Assembly (NCBI GenBank): GCA_015847255.1
Contig: JADLZK010005874.1
Location: forward strand, 62,001 to 126,000
From: Hyparrhenia diplandra
Taxonomy: Eukaryota; Streptophyta; Magnoliopsida; Poales; Poaceae
Reading direction: 5' to 3'
Length of the DNA: 64,000 bases
Shown here: piece after piece, positions 34,802 to 46,119 of the stretch
Position numbering within the stretch: position 1 is the stretch's first letter
Layout of the letters: every line of letters begins with the position of its first letter
Program-made: the position numbers and the translations under genes
Notes under the pieces: model-generated
Databases searched by the model: none
The model's input: the letters and a program-made list of their open reading frames with translations, nothing else
Told to the model about the DNA's origin: nothing

Positions 34802-37126
34802 GTGAGCCCTGGCCTTCCCACTTGTTTATCTTGGATCTGTCGGCCGGACTTCCTGCCCTCATCTGTATAATTTGGTTTGGTTTTGTGCCTGCGTACTGAG
34901 ATCTACTGCATGTTGAACATATATATTACTCGTCCTCATTCAAGCTACTGAATTTAAAGCCTCGTGAAGGACCGAAACGGCGACCAGAGGGGGGGTGAAT
35001 GGGAGCCTCAATTTTCCTTTTCAATTTCGGGTCATCGGCTCAACCCCCAACCTCAAAGGCGAACTCAAATGAGAGACGAGTAACACACGTGCTAACTAGT
35101 AGCAAGATGTCACACGTGAAGTGTTGGGCTCAATGAATCAAACGCAAAAATCGGTTCTGAAATCGGAGCTCAAACGGACAAACAACAGACACAAGATCTA
35201 GGCGGAAAAATGAGCAACTAAAACAGCTGCTTGCTTCTGTTGTTGCTGAAGAACGGCAAGCCGATCAACTTGCAATTGCTGGCTGTTGCTCCTAGTAGCT
35301 TGCTTGAATAAACAAATGAAAGTACAGTGTAGCTAGAAAGAGGTGTCACAAGAATTCTAAACATGATTAAGTTAATGAGCATTTCTGGACCTCACAAGTG
35401 GACACCGAGAGCAAAAAAAACAGCCAAACTGCTGCTGCTGCTGCACTAAATACTGAAGATTTCTAGCAGCTCAAACACGGCAGCAAGAAAACAAACTGAA
35501 GCACTAAACTTGAATTGATTCACTCTCCAAACAATCAAGTAGTACTCCAAGGAAAAGTCAGTCAGATCAAGGCTCTAGCATCGATGTACAAGCTGCTGCT
35601 GCTTGAAATCCATTGCTGGAAATAATCAATTTCTGAATATACCAATTTGGATACTAGAGAATGAAGTTACGTAGAGAACCTGACTTTCTTTACCTTGCCC
35701 ATGATCGAAGCTGTTACCTGACGAGAAGGTGTTGCAGGCGGCCTGACGAGCTCGGTTCCTGATGCTGTAGCTTGCTGGAATCCGCACTACTGAAAGCACC
35801 AAGCACGATACTGAAAATATCCTGGCCACGCTGCTGCACGCGCCTGCAGATGTGCCCCTGGCCGCTCGCGAGCTGGAGGAGCACGCGCTCGTGCGTGCCT
35901 CCTGCTGGCCGGCCGCGGCGTGGTGCTGCAGGGAGCTTGCCGAGCTGGGGAGGAAGCGCTGCTTGGCCGGCCGACCAAGCCTCTGCCTGCGCTCGAACTC
36001 GGGATGGGAGCCGGTCGCCCTTGGCTGCTGCCGCTCGCCTGGATCACGGGCACAGCTCGTTCGTTCCCCTGCACACCACAACAAGAACAGAGCACGAGAT
36101 CCAAAATATCCCAACGAAAATCACAGCAAAGAAGGAAGAAACACGGATCAAAAAGCCCGGATACGACAGGCAGGATTGGGGCTGCCCTTCCCCTTCAAAA
36201 ATCACCACGAAATGTCACCAATTTGGTGTTCTTGGACCTCTAAACAAGAACCCTAAAATTGGGGAAAAATAAAAACGAAAAATGGAAGAGGCAAAGAGGG
36301 GGAGGATGACTGCCATCCTCCATATATGGTCCTTATTTCTCATCTCTATTTTGCCCTCCGATACATATGAGCCAAAACCACTAACACTAGGGCTATTTTG
36401 GTCGACTCGGATATTTTTCGATCCGACGGCCCGCGCCTCTTCATCGGTAGCCTTGCATCCACGCAACCTCCCGATGCCGCCCGTGCCGCCCTTCCGTCCA
36501 CCGGAACACCTCGGGTTTTGAGGCCCAAACCCCGAAACCAGCGCCCGTGGTTTTGAGGCCCAAACCACGAAACCCGCGCCGATGGTTTTGAGGGCAAACC
36601 ACCAAACCTCCTCGACACGTGTCATCGCCGTCTTGACCCGATCGACATGGTCCTGCCACGTCCTCTTGCATCCGTCGATGTCCCGGATGTCAGCCACCAT
36701 GGCTAGCCGCCCGGCGATCCGGTCCCTCGGTCCAAGCCTCACGTCCGCCCTTCACCTCCGCGGTCCGCCGGCCCGGCACGTCCTCCTTGGCCCCTTCACC
36801 TCGCCGTCGGCTACCATCTCCGAGCTCCACACCTGCACAACACGAACCAAGAGATACGTCTTCGACACACTCCATGTATGCCGGTGAACATAGCCGAAGC
36901 ATAAAAAGATAAAATAAAAAATAGAGAAAGAATGTTGACTGTTGACAATCACTCCATCACAAAACTAAAAACATGTGGCCTAAATCAACCATGTGTTCGC
37001 ACCTCGTCCTCGTTTCAACAGAGAGTTTTGTGGCCTTGTTTCATTCTTCCTTGGACTGAAATTATCTAGTTGTTGCAAAGTAGTCGTATATACATATGTT
37101 GATTGATCTGCTCGATCAGTGCGCAG
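34802..37126 (+). other. 5' UTR intron of P3, enlarged by a solo LTR
   Basis: Starts GTGAGCCCTGG and ends GCGCAG, directly before GACGGGACCC and the start codon. In P6 the same intron (55596-55324) is 273 bp. Here it is 2325 bp because of the LTR at 34965-37001. Splice sites are assigned from sequence and paralogue comparison, not from transcripts. Confidence 0.5.
34965..37001 (-). mobile_element. Solo LTR of the element A family
   Basis: 2037 bp, from TGAAGGACCG to GTTCGCA on the plus strand, with the perfect 5-bp duplication CCTCG at 34960-34964 and 37002-37006. It has no internal region, so it formed by LTR-LTR recombination. The P6 copy (near 55431-55452) holds the uninterrupted target. 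Confidence 0.92.
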
Positions 37127-37136
37127 GACGGGACCC

Positions 37137-37815
37137 ATGGCTGCCAAGAAGGCTGCTCCGCTTCCCCTGTTCGCCGTCGCCGTGTCCGTGGAGAAGAAGA
37201 TGATGAAGAAGCAGCCGTTCCTCCCCGGTGTGCGAGATGTCATAGAGTGGGCGCTCATCCAGGCCGGCGCCGTCGCTATCACCTTCGTCTATGTCCTCAT
37301 CGTCACCAGCATCTTCCAGGACCCGGTTAGTCATCGACGATACAGCTAGCTTCTCCGATCCTAGGAACAAATAATTAAAAGGATATATATATATATATAT
37401 GCATATACAATCCATCTCACGCGCGGCCTGTTCTGTTGGTGCATGCGTCCAGCCGGCGTGGCTGCTGCCGCGCCCCGTCACCGAGCCCGAGGAGATGACG
37501 GGCGCCGCGGGCGACGTCGCCGTCATGGGCATGCTGCTGTGGTTCGTGTGCGTCGTCTCCCAGGCGGCCGCCGGGGCGCTGGCGCTGCTGCTTCCACGCC
37601 GGCGCTGTCTCCTCGCCTATGCCGCGCTCGTGGCCACCACCGCCGGCCACTTCATGTGGGCTGGCGTGTACGTCATGCTGTTCGTCGCCCGGGAGTTTTC
37701 AGCTTCTGGAACGGCCTCAACACCGTGGTCTTCTTCGTCGTCGTGGTGGGCGACCTCCTTTGCTTCCTGGGGCTCATCCTCCGTGGAGGGAGGAGTAGTA
37801 GGGACGGTGCGGTAA
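37137..37815 (+). pseudogene. P3: P-family gene with two one-base deletions
   Basis: Exon 1 is 37137-37325 (63 codons, MAAKKAAPLPLFAVAVSVEK onward, helix 1 after GVRDVIEWAL). The intron is 37326-37452 (GTTAGT...CCAG). Exon 2 runs from 37453 (PAWLLPRPVTEPEEMTG) through helices 2 and 3. Compared with P6, one C is missing near 37690, shifting the frame after VMLFVA, so helix 4 is replaced by a Ser/Trp-rich tail ending at 37815. A second missing G near 37790 would also destroy the LRGGEE stop. A protein of about 183 residues could still be made, but without the fourth helix. The one-base losses could be consensus errors. The ATG was chosen by homology to P5, P6 and P7; an upstream in-frame GTG is ignored. 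Confidence 0.75.
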
Positions 37816-40435
37816 GGAAGTCGATCGAGCAAGCTAGCTATTCTTCTACCTTGCAATCCATATGCAAGCTGGATGTGCTTGCATCCATCTAGTAATAATT
37901 TGCTACATCGATCACCTATGGACTCTTTTCATCTCACCTTTCTTAATTATCTGTATGGATGTTTGGATTGTGGTGTGTGCTGATAGTGTTACCATGGATT
38001 TTTATTAGTTTTTGCTGGTGGAAGAAATAGCTAACTTTGATCTTACTACCCTTGACCAAGTTAATAATGATGCATGTTGCCTCATCTGCTCTTCTTTTGC
38101 CTATGTGCGCATATAGTATATTGCTTATTATTGAATCTAAAATTTGGAGGGACATGCTTTGAGCGGTCCCAACCCAAAAATTATGAAATTAGTTTCATTC
38201 CACAGCAATCAAGACTACACCAAGAAATCGTATATTCACACTAAATATTTTTTTCACAATAAAAATTATCCAATCACATATTAATTAGTTTTCATCTTGG
38301 TTATTGTATACACTTAGTTTCTTGTATAAGAAACTATTTCCTCCTCTCTTACCTCAAGTGCCACATCATCATTTTGCTTTGTTAGCACTCTAATTAATGG
38401 CATAGGAACCACCTAATTTTGTGGATTAGTACTGTCCTTAGTAATCTAGGTGGCCTAGCTCCAATAATGTGCATCGATCAAAACCAAATATAGTTTTTTT
38501 TTTTTTTGGTTCTGGTCATACTTTCCCAATTCATATGTCTAGAGATCACTCATTTCTAGAGGCTAGACTAGAAATCTGTTTTTTTAAAGGTGGGTCAAAA
38601 TGTAGCCGCATCTAAAATTCGGTTTACAGACTTTGTGTAACAAACAAAAAAACGATTTACGGACAAAGCATGCACAAGAGTTAGCTGACAAGGGTTCGAT
38701 ATTCACTCTGTTTGCTCGGCATGCTGTAGCTATGTACTCCCAGTCCTAGTTGGAAAGCCCTCATCATATCCAATCCATCGATCGTCGTCGTCACACACAA
38801 TAAATTTGTCCGAGTGCATATGCTTACTCTACAGATAGATGCATGGTTGAGTGCATATTTTGCTCAACTTGTAGTACAAGTGCATCTCGTTATTGTTCTG
38901 GCTATGTTGATCCAATAGATCGCAAATTTAAATAGCTCAATTAAGTTTTTTTTTATTATTTTTTAAAAAAAAATAGCTCAATTAAGTTGCCAGCTAATCT
39001 GAGTTGCTGACTGGTCCTAGCTAGTACATTCTTGAATAATCAGAGAAGTGCAACAGATGATTAGAGAAGAGGTACATTCTTATTTACTGGAACTGGTGTT
39101 GTACAAGCGTCGTCGAGGCCGCGAGGCACTGACGCTTTTCCCGGGTGAGGGGGGTACGGTGACTTCGACGCCAATTAAGTCGCCAAGTAAGAGAGAAACA
39201 CTGGACTGCGCTTTTGTTTGGACGATGTAGTGATCGATCAAGATGCGAGCGAGTCGATCATGGTGTGAACACAACCGACGAACCACGTTTTTGCATGACA
39301 AAAGCAGGATACAGCAACGCGCTCTGCACATGCATGTGTACTAAAGCGAGCTAGTGGTTGTTGAATCATCTCCAAGCTTCATCTCCGGATTGATCGTGTA
39401 ATAATCATCGTGATTACGTACTCAGCTTCATCTCGGAAAAGGAGGGAAAAGAAATTGCAGCAAAACAGCTAGCTTCTGATTAGCTTAGTCTTGTCAATGT
39501 TCACTTTGATTCTTTACTCTGTTGAAAATAATAAAAGAAAAGAATTTGCTATGAAACAACATATTGGTTTTACTTTTTATCAATGCTGAATATTCATGCA
39601 TGCAATTATCGTCGAAATACATGGGCAGTGCACAGCTGGTAGCTTAGTGCTGATGATTCCACAAAGATCGATCCACAGCCAGCTTGCTAGCTACTTAGCT
39701 TGATGTGTCATCTTTCTGGTCAGTGACGTGCAGCGAATATAGTGACGCACTTTATGCATGCATTTGGTAAGACAGGATACTGAGAGTCCTGGCCCATGGC
39801 CAATGTACTGTATGTTTTACCGAAAACAGGCTGGTTGGTCAGTGTGCCTGAGTTTCCACCAAGTTTCATGCTTTTTAATGCAAGATTTTCTAGGAATTTG
39901 GTCACAAATTAAAAAATTGGTGTATTTCAAAGCAAAAACATAGAAAAATGAAAAAAAAAATCATTTTTGGCTATATAGCTTGTGCTCTCTCTATCATATA
40001 TAGACATGCTGCATATCTTTGTACATAACAAAAACTATGTGTATATCCAGAAAAAGGCCCAAATAACTTACAATTTGGATTAAAGGGAGTGTAGACTGTG
40101 ACATTTTTTTTTTCATTTTTCGTTTGCATCTCAAAGCTCAAGAGTGTGTGTTATAGCATGTTATATACGTACGTTGATGTGAACTTGCATGAAATGCATC
40201 AAGAATTTCAATGATCTCTCACAAAAGACTGCAGTAATAATGTGAACCAAGTATATCATGTAATGTGTGTGCGCAACTGATTGATGTTTCATCAGTTTGA
40301 TTGGGTTTTTCAATGGATCCGAGATGGATGTGGCGTGGGTCATGCACAAGGATCACTAGATCATTTTTTTTTGTGTAGGGCAAAGCATGCTAGAAGAGTT
40401 AGCTGAGAAAAGATGGACCTTGCCGTGCTTTTCGT
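37816..40435 (+). other. P3 3' flank; no gene
   Basis: Matches the minus-strand region 48150-54640, apart from insertions there. 37880-38500 also matches 11560-12060. It contains an A/T-run flanked by 17-bp repeats at 38931-38988. Short open frames (for example 39048-39230) are not conserved. Confidence 0.5.
38931..38988. repeat. 17-bp direct repeats around a 24-bp T/A run
   Basis: AATAGCTCAATTAAGTT occurs at 38931-38947 and 38972-38988. A related locus near 13385 has a single AAATAGCTCAAGTTGACAGC, which suggests an insertion with target duplication. The P6 arm has the same structure near 53474-53530. Confidence 0.6.
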
Positions 40436-41229
40436 GCATTTCACTTTCAGGCTCCACTTGCCTTCCCAGATAGGGATACTGAGAGTGAGAGCAGCAGGGT
40501 TCACGTATACACTTCTCATGCAACCATAGTAGCACCTTAATTATACATGCAGAGCCGCAATAATTTGTATTTTGTTTCACACTTGGAACTATCTAAAAGA
40601 AACGAAATTGCTGTGAAACATCTGATTGATTTTAATTTTATCAATGTTGAATTCATGCAATGAATCGAAATAAACGAACTCTACCCAATACTAATTTAGT
40701 GCTGGCAATGCATGATTCCACCCACCCCTAGTGGCCCCGTGCTACACATACAGTAACGTGTAATAATGTGGCGAGGTACTACCTGAGCGATCGATGAAAA
40801 ACATTCATCAAGAGTGGTGGGTGCAAGGAAAAGCTTTACAGTGCCGAAAATGGAACGGCCGGTGCACACACAGCAGCTAGCGAGAGGTCTGCGCGCATAC
40901 ATGCATGCATGTGAGCTAGCCCGCCCGTTTCTGATTGAGAGAGAAAAGAGAGAGAGGGAGGGAGGCAGAGATATGGCAATGCGCTGCATACATGGGGCTG
41001 CATGGCATGGGGCTGCAAAAATATCTACTTCTGTAAAATAATTCAACAAATACTAGTATATGCATGTGAGTGTGTGAGGTGATGACCATTATACATGAGA
41101 TTACTTCATCCGCTAGTGAAGACCAGCTGGTCATTACAAACCATCCGCTAGTGAGTAATGATCCTAGTTAATTAGCTAGATGCACGGCTTACCTGAATCG
41201 AGATATGCATCTTGCATGAGATTACTTCA
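40436..41229. other. Spacer between the arm end and P4; no gene
   Basis: 40560-40860 resembles 34065-34350 (TTCACACTTGGAACTATCTA and AATGGAACGGCCGGTGCACA anchors), so it belongs to the upstream part of another array unit. An RY-type CATGCATGCATG lies at 40900-40911. A GA-rich run lies at about 40940-40970. Confidence 0.45.
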
Positions 41230-41704
41230 TCACAGGTGAACAAATGGTTGACATGTCCATGAGATCACAATATATCATATATTCACATGCTGGCATGCAT
41301 GATGCATTGATCATGCACACACACCTGCCTCCTCTCGATCTCTCGCTCTCAGTAGTCAATACTACAACCGATGGAGAAAATGACATAAAGGACGCTCAGA
41401 CTCTCGGCTGCTCACACGGTCGACACGTCGCGGTTGTTAGGCCCACACCACGCGGCATCTTGCTGGGCGCATTGCTCGTCGGCTACTAGCTTGAAGTACT
41501 AGTCCATCCATGACTCCATGAGGCGTGAGGTCTCTCTGCTCTGTGCTCTGGTCCTAGACCTGAAGCCCTCAAGGCCAGCTCAAGCCCGATCCAACCCATC
41601 GTCCTCGATCGTCCCCAGCCGACTGAGCAGGAGAAGCTAGGGTCGGTCAGCAAGCTTCAAGAACAAGAAGCTAGGGTCCGTCGGTCAGCAAGCTTGGACG
41701 ACCC
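41230..41704 (+). promoter_or_regulatory. P4 upstream region
   Basis: TCGACACGTCGCGGTT at 41420-41435, GGCCCACACCACGCGGCATC directly after, then TTGCTCGTCGGCTACTAGC. The 5' UTR has a tandem duplication of AGCTAGGGTC...GGTCAGCAAGCTT (about 41633-41696). No 5' UTR intron is evident here, unlike P3, P5 and P6. Confidence 0.5.
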
Positions 41705-42359
41705 ATGGCTGAGAAGGTGGACAGCATGTCGGAGAAGAACAAGAAGCAGGCGCGCGCAGCTCCTCCACTCCGTGCCGTTCGAGGTGTGATTCTCTGCACG
41801 CTCCTCCACGCCGGCATCGTCGCCGTCAGCTATGCCTTCTCCATCGCCTCTGCTTTCATCGTCACCAGCATCATCCAGCCGCCGGTAACTCTATCGATTT
41901 ATTTAGTCAGATCCTAGTCCTTGCTACCTAGGAATTACTGTCTGTATGACACATATTATGGTCGTGCATGTACAGTCGTGGCTCCTGTCGCGCCTCTCGG
42001 AGGTGCCGGACGACAAGATCGACATGTCAGGCGCCTGCGCCGCAGGGATGCTGTGGGGCGGGGTGTCCGAGGCAGCCGCCGGGGCGATTGCCCGTTTGTT
42101 CCCGCGTCTTCGCCGCCGGCTCTATCTTCTCAGAGCCTACGCGGTACTCGTGGCCAGCGTCGCCGGCTACTCCATGTGGGCTCGCCTGAAACACATGTTC
42201 GTCGCCGCCGACCCGTGCTGCTGCTGCTGCTGCTGCCACTGCTTCAGTACCGCCGGCGTCATCACCGTGCTCATCTCCATCTTCTTCCTCGGGGTGGTCG
42301 TCCTGGCCCTCATCCTCCGCCGAGGGGAGGAAGAGGAGGAGGAGGAGGCGGAGGTGTAG
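41705..42359 (+). CDS. P4: intact small four-helix membrane protein, function unknown
   Basis: Two exons, 41705-41884 (60 codons) and 41976-42359 (127 codons plus stop), with the intron GTAACT...TACAG; total 187 residues. Exon 1 has a Lys-rich start, then VRGVILCTLLHAG opening helix 1. Exon 2 gives helix 2 (GACAAGMLWGGVSEAAAGAI), the basic loop LFPRLRRRLYL, helix 3 (AYAVLVASVAGYSMW), a run of seven Cys encoded by (TGC)7 at 42216-42236, helix 4 (VITVLISIFFLGVVVLALIL) and an acidic tail, RGEEEEEEEAEV. It lacks the Asp in helix 4 seen in P5 and P6. Topology is a prediction; with a basic N-terminus, both ends are probably cytosolic. I do not recognise the family. A check against grass DUF families of similar size (for example DUF3681) would be sensible. 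The ATG matches the MA-K start of the paralogues. Confidence 0.75.
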
Positions 42360-43189
42360 GGACGGCGATGGTACGGCCGATCGAGCTCGAGCTATGGATC
42401 TATCTATCGTGACATGTATGTGTGCATCCATATATTGGTAGTGTTCAATAATTCGCTGCATCACCTAGCGCTCGATCAGTTGCTCGCTAGCTATCGACTC
42501 TTTTTCATCAGTTCCTACCTTAACTACCTGCATGTGTGTGTAGTACTGGATTGTGGCGACTGCTGATCACTATAATGGTATTGTGTTCTGTGTTATTATT
42601 TCTTTTCATCTTGGTTCTCACGTAGACATAGTTTCTTGTGTAAGAAATTCTTTTCTTTTCTCTCTTTCCTTTCTTAACTCCAGTGCACATCACTAGTTTT
42701 GCACTCTTGACTAAGTGGAGTCACACGTGTGCAAAAAAATTGGGTCTCGTATTTGTTAGGCGTTTTTGTACACATATATATGCAAAAAGATTAAACCAAG
42801 GGAAGACCACTGTCACACGTCATAAGTTAGGTGATTTTTGCACGAGTAATAATCGGCAATATGTATTCCTTTTGCACCCACTACTACAGTGAATATTGTA
42901 ATACGTATTTGTGTCCTAATATTCAAATGAAAAAGTGTTCAGCCGACTGTATATATATATATATATAAATAAAAATGGTGGTCAACTACAAAATTTCATG
43001 ACTTTTCAAGACCTACACAAGTGAGGAGCCTTTAGTTTGGAGTATGTGTATGTGACCTTTTACCACATATGATCAGTTACCTTCATCCCCAACCTCCGAT
43101 CTAACGTGTGCGTGAGATACTGAGATTGGTCTGAGCGGATAGGTTCATCCCCAATATTTTTCTAACGGTATTCACAATTTTCTTTGGGT
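42360..43189. other. P4 3' flank; no gene
   Basis: AT-rich. 42480-42700 shares the TCTTTTTCATCAG and CTTGTGTAAGAAA blocks with the other P-family 3' flanks. An AT dinucleotide run lies at about 42950-42966. Confidence 0.45.
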
Positions 43190-43470
43190 TTTTACACATA
43201 GAAGGATCCCAGTTTGCATGGTGACATTTACTTTCATCTACCACATTGTGCCTGCAGCATCCTGTCCTCACTCTTTCTCCCAAATATAGATCAAGAAAAT
43301 GACAGGTCGGAAATTACCCACCCGAGGCGTATATTGCCTTTACCCTTTGTTGCTAGGCTACTTCGACCTGACCTGTGCGCGTTACTGTACTGATGAGCGA
43401 GGTCAGGTCTCTCTGCGTGCTCTGCTGTTATGTATGTACAATACTAGCTTGTTGGAACTTGGAAAGCCCT
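43190..43470 (+). promoter_or_regulatory. Orphan P-family upstream module (decayed)
   Basis: TACTTTCATCTACCACATTG, CCTGCAGCATCCTGTCCTCA, TTGCCTTTACCCTTTGTTG, CTAGGCTACTTCGACC and GAGCGAGGTCAGGTCTCTCTG follow the order seen before P4 and P5. The ACACGTCGCGG core is lost. No coding exon follows. Confidence 0.4.
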
Positions 43471-43995
43471 AAAGCTTCTCAACCAAGGAGGTTGTTCACA
43501 CCATGACTCGACGATCTTGAATGCATGATCACATGCATGGCCTAGGTCGATCGTTCCCTTGCATATGCAGAGATTTCCAATCAACAGTAAAGCTAGGGCA
43601 TCTGCTCCATCGTATACGTATACTACATACGTGGTTGTTGAATGCATAAGTGTTGCATTGGATTGGTTTCAGGGATATACGAGTAAATATGGGTAGCCCA
43701 TGTTTCTTCTTCTCGTTTTCCTTTGCTTTATTAGTCTAGGTCTGTATATTGATCATCACCAGGCGGGATTTAGCTGCTACTTCACCTCTGTTACGTTTCA
43801 ATAGTTGAGGGATAATGAACGGTGACCCCAGTACCTAATGGATATTAGTAGTACATGTGGAGCAGAGACGAAAAAGTCGGCTTAGTGATGATATGAGTGT
43901 GCCTTATTAGTAGTACGTAAAATTTATAGCACCAAGAAATAGAGTACTGTAAATATAAAACATGCATGCCTCCATGTATGTCTCCAATTCTCCAT
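43471..43995 (+). other. Segment paralogous to 14680-15200; no gene
   Basis: Shares CATCTGCTCCATCGTATACG, AAGTGTTGCATTGGATTGGT and GGTCTGTATATTGATCATCA with 14730-15110. It carries the empty site of the 14836-15015 retroposon near 43677-43686. Confidence 0.55.
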
Positions 43996-44205
43996 CACTA
44001 CGCCACTCAGGCCTTTTAAGGCGGCCAGTGAGAATCTTTTTTTGTAGGGCGGTTTTGCAAAAACCGTCCCTAAGCAACCGTTCTTAAAATTAAACGGTTT
44101 GTAGGGGCGGTTTTCTAGCCGCCCCTGCTAATCGATTTTTAGGGAGACGACGGGTGATTGAGCAGCCCCTACAAACCATTTTCCTATAAATCATTTTCAA
44201 TTTTT
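43996..44205. mobile_element. Possible CACTA transposon end fragment
   Basis: Begins CACTACGCCACTCAGGCC, followed by repeated short motifs GGGGCGGTTTT / AAAACCG / AACGGTTTGTAGG in both orientations. This is the CACTA terminal motif plus subterminal repeats. No opposite end or 3-bp duplication was found. Confidence 0.45.
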
Positions 44206-44221
44206 GTATTTAGCAAAAAAA

Positions 44222-44740
44222 AAAAAGCGATACAACTACGGCTGGATTGTGCCATGAACATGTAGCGAACTCAAACTCAAGAGAAGAAGAAAAACAACTC
44301 CAAATGGTCAGAATGGGACATCGACACGAGCCATACAAGCCAATGCTTGACATAGAACACACGCACGACCGCCTCCGAACCACCAGAAGCCGCTCACCAC
44401 GTACATTAAACCAGAGTCGTCAGGACAAAAACACTATGTCACTATGTGTGTCGTCATTGCCGACACTGTCTTGCGCTTTGCCAAGCCAACCCCGTCCACT
44501 GAAATAAATAAACAAGACACCGTAGCCTGTTTCTGATGTAGAAATATAGAGATAAAAAGAGCCTGAGATGTATAAGGTAATACACTTTGGAAATGTTGTG
44601 AAACATATATCAATGTTAAATCTGTGCAATGATCGAAATAAACGGACACTACCAAGGCACTAATTTAGTGCTGACAATGATCCACCCACACCCCTAGTGG
44701 ACAGTAACGTGTAATGATGTGGCTACTACCTGATCGATGA
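44222..44740 (+). repeat. 0.6-kb block, copy 3 (truncated), and following array sequence
   Basis: Starts inside the block at CGATACAACTACGG, just after the CACTA-like fragment and an A-run, so its beginning is lost. It matches 33475-33960. 44590-44740 matches 34150-34330. Confidence 0.55.
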
Positions 44741-45230
44741 AAAACGTTCATCCAGAGTAGTGGATGCTAGGAAAAGCTTACAGGGCCGGAAATGGAACGG
44801 CCGGTGCACAGTGCACACACAACATGCAGAGCGAGAAGTGTCATATATTTACTCACACTGTATCATCGTGGGCATGCGTTTTCAATTCGTTTGTTCCCGT
44901 CTCCGATATGGAAAGTATATGTGTACATGAGATTGGACATATCACATGCTGCTGCAGATGGTGACATTATCTACGTTTTTACATGTACCGTGTCGCTCCT
45001 GCCTTCTGGCTCCGTCTGAAGTTATTTACGTTTTTACATATGGACGAGGGAGGCCTCTCTCTTTCACTCTCTATGATCTCTCTGTTGTAGCTGGAAAGCC
45101 CTGATCAGCAGCATCCCATCATCCATCGTCTTCGTCGACTCGCCGGCTCCCACTGAGCAGGACCTGAGAAGAAGAAGCTAGGGACTCGGCCTGGTAAATA
45201 AAATGAACAGTTGATGGCGCCGGTTATTGA
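44741..45230 (+). promoter_or_regulatory. Orphan P-family upstream module
   Basis: GGAAATGGAACGGCCGGTGC near 44789, GGTGACATTATCTACGTTTT near 44959 and TTTTTACATGTACCGTGTCG, then a UTR-like stretch GTTGTAGCTGGAAAGCCC and CACTGAGCAGGACCTGAGAA. The GC-rich core between them is deleted. No coding exon follows. Confidence 0.4.
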
Positions 45231-45880
45231 TCTGTAGGCCATCTCTGATGGAGAGAGAGAGAGAGATATGGCAATGCACCTTACAATTAGTACCGCTACC
45301 TGAACCAGCCTTCAATCGTCCCCGCTGTGGCCTACGGTCCACGACCAAAAAAGAGAAAGAAACAGGGAGTCACGCTGCACACAGCATGAGGGCTGCCTCA
45401 CTGCTGGAGTGCGTACGTGCTGATGAGTCCTCTCCTGATGAGGGCTGGGCCTACGCACTCTCGATCGGTGCTCGCTCTTGCTATGCTAGCTGGGATCACA
45501 TGCATCCGCTCTCCTAGTAGTAGTAGGGCGTGATCATTTTGTGTGCCTTCTGATACGCACACACATGTACTATATATGAGCCTGATCAATTGTCAAGACC
45601 AGCTGTTCTTTACAAACCTCCAAAGATGATCCACTAGTGAGTAATGATCCTACCTGTGGTATATATGTACAACTAATGAACTACCAGTTGGAAAGCCCTC
45701 AAGGGCCAGCTCAAGCCCATCCACAAGTTTTGAACTGAACTACTAGCATCAAATTTCTCCAGTTGTTTTGAATTGGCTTATGGCTTTATGCACGAGAAGA
45801 TGCATGTGACGTGTTGGTCATGCGTGGATGAGTGGATCATTCATCATCATTTATTGGAAAGCCCTCACACAAGTACTACT
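45231..45880. other. No gene recognised
   Basis: Intergenic. A (GA)n run lies at about 45250-45267. 45590-45660 shares GACCAGCTG and ATCCACTAGTGAGTAATGAT with 41110-41165. Confidence 0.4.
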
Positions 45881-45883
45881 TGT

Positions 45884-46116
45884 TCATACCAAATTACAAT
45901 CCGTTTGATTTTGTTACCACAAATTTTACCACTAACCTTATTAAAAAGATTGTAAACATATTCAAATTTAAGTCATTCTTAAAGAAATTTTATTAATAAA
46001 GTATATACCACAACAAAAGAATTAATATTTTACATAAATACTTAAATAAGATTGTCGACTAAACTTGAGGTTAAAAAAGTCAAATGAACTCTATAGTTTA
46101 AAAAGAAATGTGGAGT
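45884..46116. mobile_element. Stowaway-like MITE relic
   Basis: The left end ACCAAATTACAATCCGTTTG and right end CAAATGAACTCTATAGTTTA are imperfect inverted repeats around an AT-rich core. A related sequence is at 58205-58430, and a remnant at 32345-32385 in the same position relative to the promoter module. Confidence 0.5.
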
Positions 46117-46119
46117 AGA

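Larger units (their letters stand above)
32346..40435 (+). repeat. Left arm of the inverted duplication (contains P3)
   Basis: It is the reverse complement of 48150-58290 apart from insertions. Anchors: GCAGCGGCAAGACGCTCATC (32450) against 58140-58160; GAGTTTCCACGAAGTTTCGT (33210) against 57545; exons of P3 against P6; GGATCACTAGATCATTTTTT (40350) against 48215-48235. Differences are the solo LTR here and the MITE, solo LTR and 0.93-kb element in the other arm. Confidence 0.8.

Noticed and set aside
36282..36887. Open frames within the solo LTR
   Set aside because: LTR sequence; same frames recur by minisatellite repetition, not by coding conservation.
39048..39230. 60-codon frame, also seen in the opposite arm
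   Set aside because: Shared only because the arms are duplicated; starts and stops differ in the copies at 17.3 and 53.2 kb.
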